Of a DNA stretch of 58,648 nt, positions 57,728-58,648 are shown in pieces. This DNA comes from Glaciecola sp. (GTDB taxonomy: Bacteria; Pseudomonadota; Gammaproteobacteria; Enterobacterales; Alteromonadaceae), in assembly GCA_029251505.1 (NCBI GenBank), contig JAQXDG010000170.1, forward strand, positions 1-58,648. Reading direction: 5' to 3'. The position numbers were made by a program, and so were the translations under genes. A model generated the notes under the pieces. That model saw only the letters and a program-made list of their open reading frames with translations, had not been told where the DNA came from and made no database searches. Position 1 is the first letter of the stretch. Each line of letters begins with the position of its first letter.

Positions 57728-58495
57728 TTAAATTAATTTATTTGTTAACTTATACATACCAATGCTGATTAAATATATGAAGTAAATATAATGCTCACCA
57801 AATTCACCTAAATCTGCATTTGGAGATGCAAATGTTACTGAAAACACAAAGATTAAAATGGGTACGCTGGGATAAATCATCTTTTTATCTATTGATGAAT
57901 CGCTAGACTTGAGATATGCAAAAATAGAAAAAAGATATATAAAAAACACTACCAGTGAAAGTGTTAAAATAAACGCACCTCTAGAAGTTGTAACTAGGAA
58001 TAATCTGAGGTCATAAAAAACACCATGTTCAATACTAATTATGGCATCAAAAAGTGGCTTTAATACAGGGGAGTAAATAGCATTTTGTGCGAAATCAGAT
58101 ATTAGGCTAACTGCAAATTGAGTTTGCTCTGTAAGTAAAAATTTACTAGCAGCACCTGCAAACATAGCTAGCATAATCACAATTAAAATTAATTGTGATT
58201 TAAAACAAACCCAATCCCAATCAGTTGTATTTGTTGCCGTAGATTCAATCTCATTGTAAGTATTGCAATCATCTGAATTTTGTTCTTTTTTTCTATTTTC
58301 CCTATAATTTTTTGCTTTTAGTTTTTTAATTCTTAAATTTTCATCAATGATGAAATTATTTGCTTCTTCTTGAGTTTTTTCGGAATAGTAATGCTTGCCA
58401 ATGTCAAAGTCACATTCGCTGCATAAAGATGAGGGAGCGTCTTGTTTTTTAACAGTATTTGTGAACATGCATTGGGGGCATCTCAAATAAGCCAT
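57728..58495 (-). CDS. Membrane protein with N-terminal zinc ribbon, unknown function
   Basis: The 255-residue protein starts with a CPQC..CSEC zinc-ribbon (residues 6-27). A Lys-rich linker and about four membrane helices follow (residues about 97-118, 175-200, 210-230, 235-252). The topology suggests a zinc ribbon in the cytoplasm. I do not recognise the family. It lies just upstream of the coiled-coil lipoprotein (18 bp), so the two may be co-transcribed. The low GC content differs from the housekeeping part of the window. Confidence 0.6.
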   Translation of the reverse strand: MAYLRCPQCMFTNTVKKQDAPSSLCSECDFDIGKHYYSEKTQEEANNFIIDENLRIKKLKAKNYRENRKKEQNSDDCNTYNEIESTATNTTDWDWVCFKSQLILIVIMLAMFAGAASKFLLTEQTQFAVSLISDFAQNAIYSPVLKPLFDAIISIEHGVFYDLRLFLVTTSRGAFILTLSLVVFFIYLFSIFAYLKSSDSSIDKKMIYPSVPILIFVFSVTFASPNADLGEFGEHYIYFIYLISIGMYKLTNKLI

Positions 58496-58648
58496 AATGT
58501 TTAAGCCTTTATTGTACCAACAGTAATTACGCTATAAATTTTATTGTCATTGATTGGGTATGTCACTCTCATAAATTAGACTAGTTGAGTGGATGCTACT
58601 TAAAAAATAATTATTTCCAATCACTCTTAAAAGTTAGTATCTCATAGG
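58496..58648. other. AT-rich end of the window, no gene seen
   Basis: The last 150 bp hold no reading frame of note and no terminator or repeat that I can support. They may contain the promoter of the preceding minus-strand gene. Confidence 0.4.

Overview
The window looks like chromosome of a marine gammaproteobacterium of the Alteromonadales type (Shewanella / Psychrobium / Colwellia-like). This is inferred from gene content and synteny: the slmA-coaBC / radC-rpmB-rpmG-mutM / coaD backbone, a monomeric NADP-isocitrate dehydrogenase, a DUF3087 gene, GlyGly-CTERM proteins and a proteobacterial dedicated sortase system. Base composition is moderate (low 40s % GC by eye). It becomes clearly AT-richer in the last 2 kb. 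I see no rRNA, tRNA, CRISPR array, intact transposase or integrase.

Layout. 0-7.5 kb: an AstE/aspartoacylase-like hydrolase, a lone type IV pilin-like protein, a wrecked esterase gene behind a DUF885 lipoprotein, an MBL-fold lipoprotein and an M28 peptidase lipoprotein. 7.5-15.5 kb: conserved housekeeping (slmA, coaBC, radC, rpmB, rpmG, mutM, coaD) interleaved with LPS genes (GT2, kdkA, GT9 heptosyltransferase-like). 15.5-17.6 kb: a PstS-like protein, an outer-membrane porin-like protein and an EAL gene that has lost its middle. 17.7-25.5 kb: kbl-tdh, glpE-glpG, a FliL-like gene with an in-frame stop, ubiC-ubiA facing ubiK, and rep. 25.5-26.8 kb: a frame-broken GAF/EAL gene. 26.9-42.3 kb: cytochrome c5, icd, a crotonase, SWIM and DUF3087 proteins, MFS and BenE transporters, a UbiA-type prenyltransferase, an OYE-type reductase, a TrmH-type methyltransferase, rlmE, fdxA and a COG2509-type FAD protein.

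42.3-53.8 kb is the most interesting stretch and carries two separate C-terminal protein-sorting systems. The first comprises a cyclophilin with a GlyGly-CTERM tail and a lipoprotein that has both a lipobox and a GlyGly-type tail (rhombotarget lipoprotein), followed by a DUF6868 membrane protein. The processing rhombosortase is not in the window. The second is a complete dedicated sortase locus: histidine kinase PdsS with a CBM9-like sensor, response regulator PdsR, divergent OmpA-like PdsO, a VIT/vWA target protein ending in LPQTA plus a membrane segment, and a class GN sortase. A 12-bp perfect inverted repeat lies between pdsR and pdsO. Dps and a VIT1/CCC1 metal transporter sit between the two systems.

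Two unrelated genes, the FAD protein and the sortase target, carry in-frame palindromic inserts (54 and 45 bp, both multiples of 3). The inserts share a GGGTCAGATCC core and are translated into GSDP-containing peptides.

53.8-58.6 kb is a rearranged accessory end. It holds an alginate-lyase-like remnant, a small Trp-rich protein, an SDR, and a patchwork of four gene fragments (acyl-CoA synthetase, Crp-type HTH, SQR-like flavoprotein, replication-like tail). After these come an AT-rich set of unrecognised secreted, lipo- and membrane proteins. Gene decay is a theme of the window. At least three regulatory or motility genes (two EAL, one FliL-like) and several metabolic genes are broken. Each break should be checked against reads before it is taken as real.
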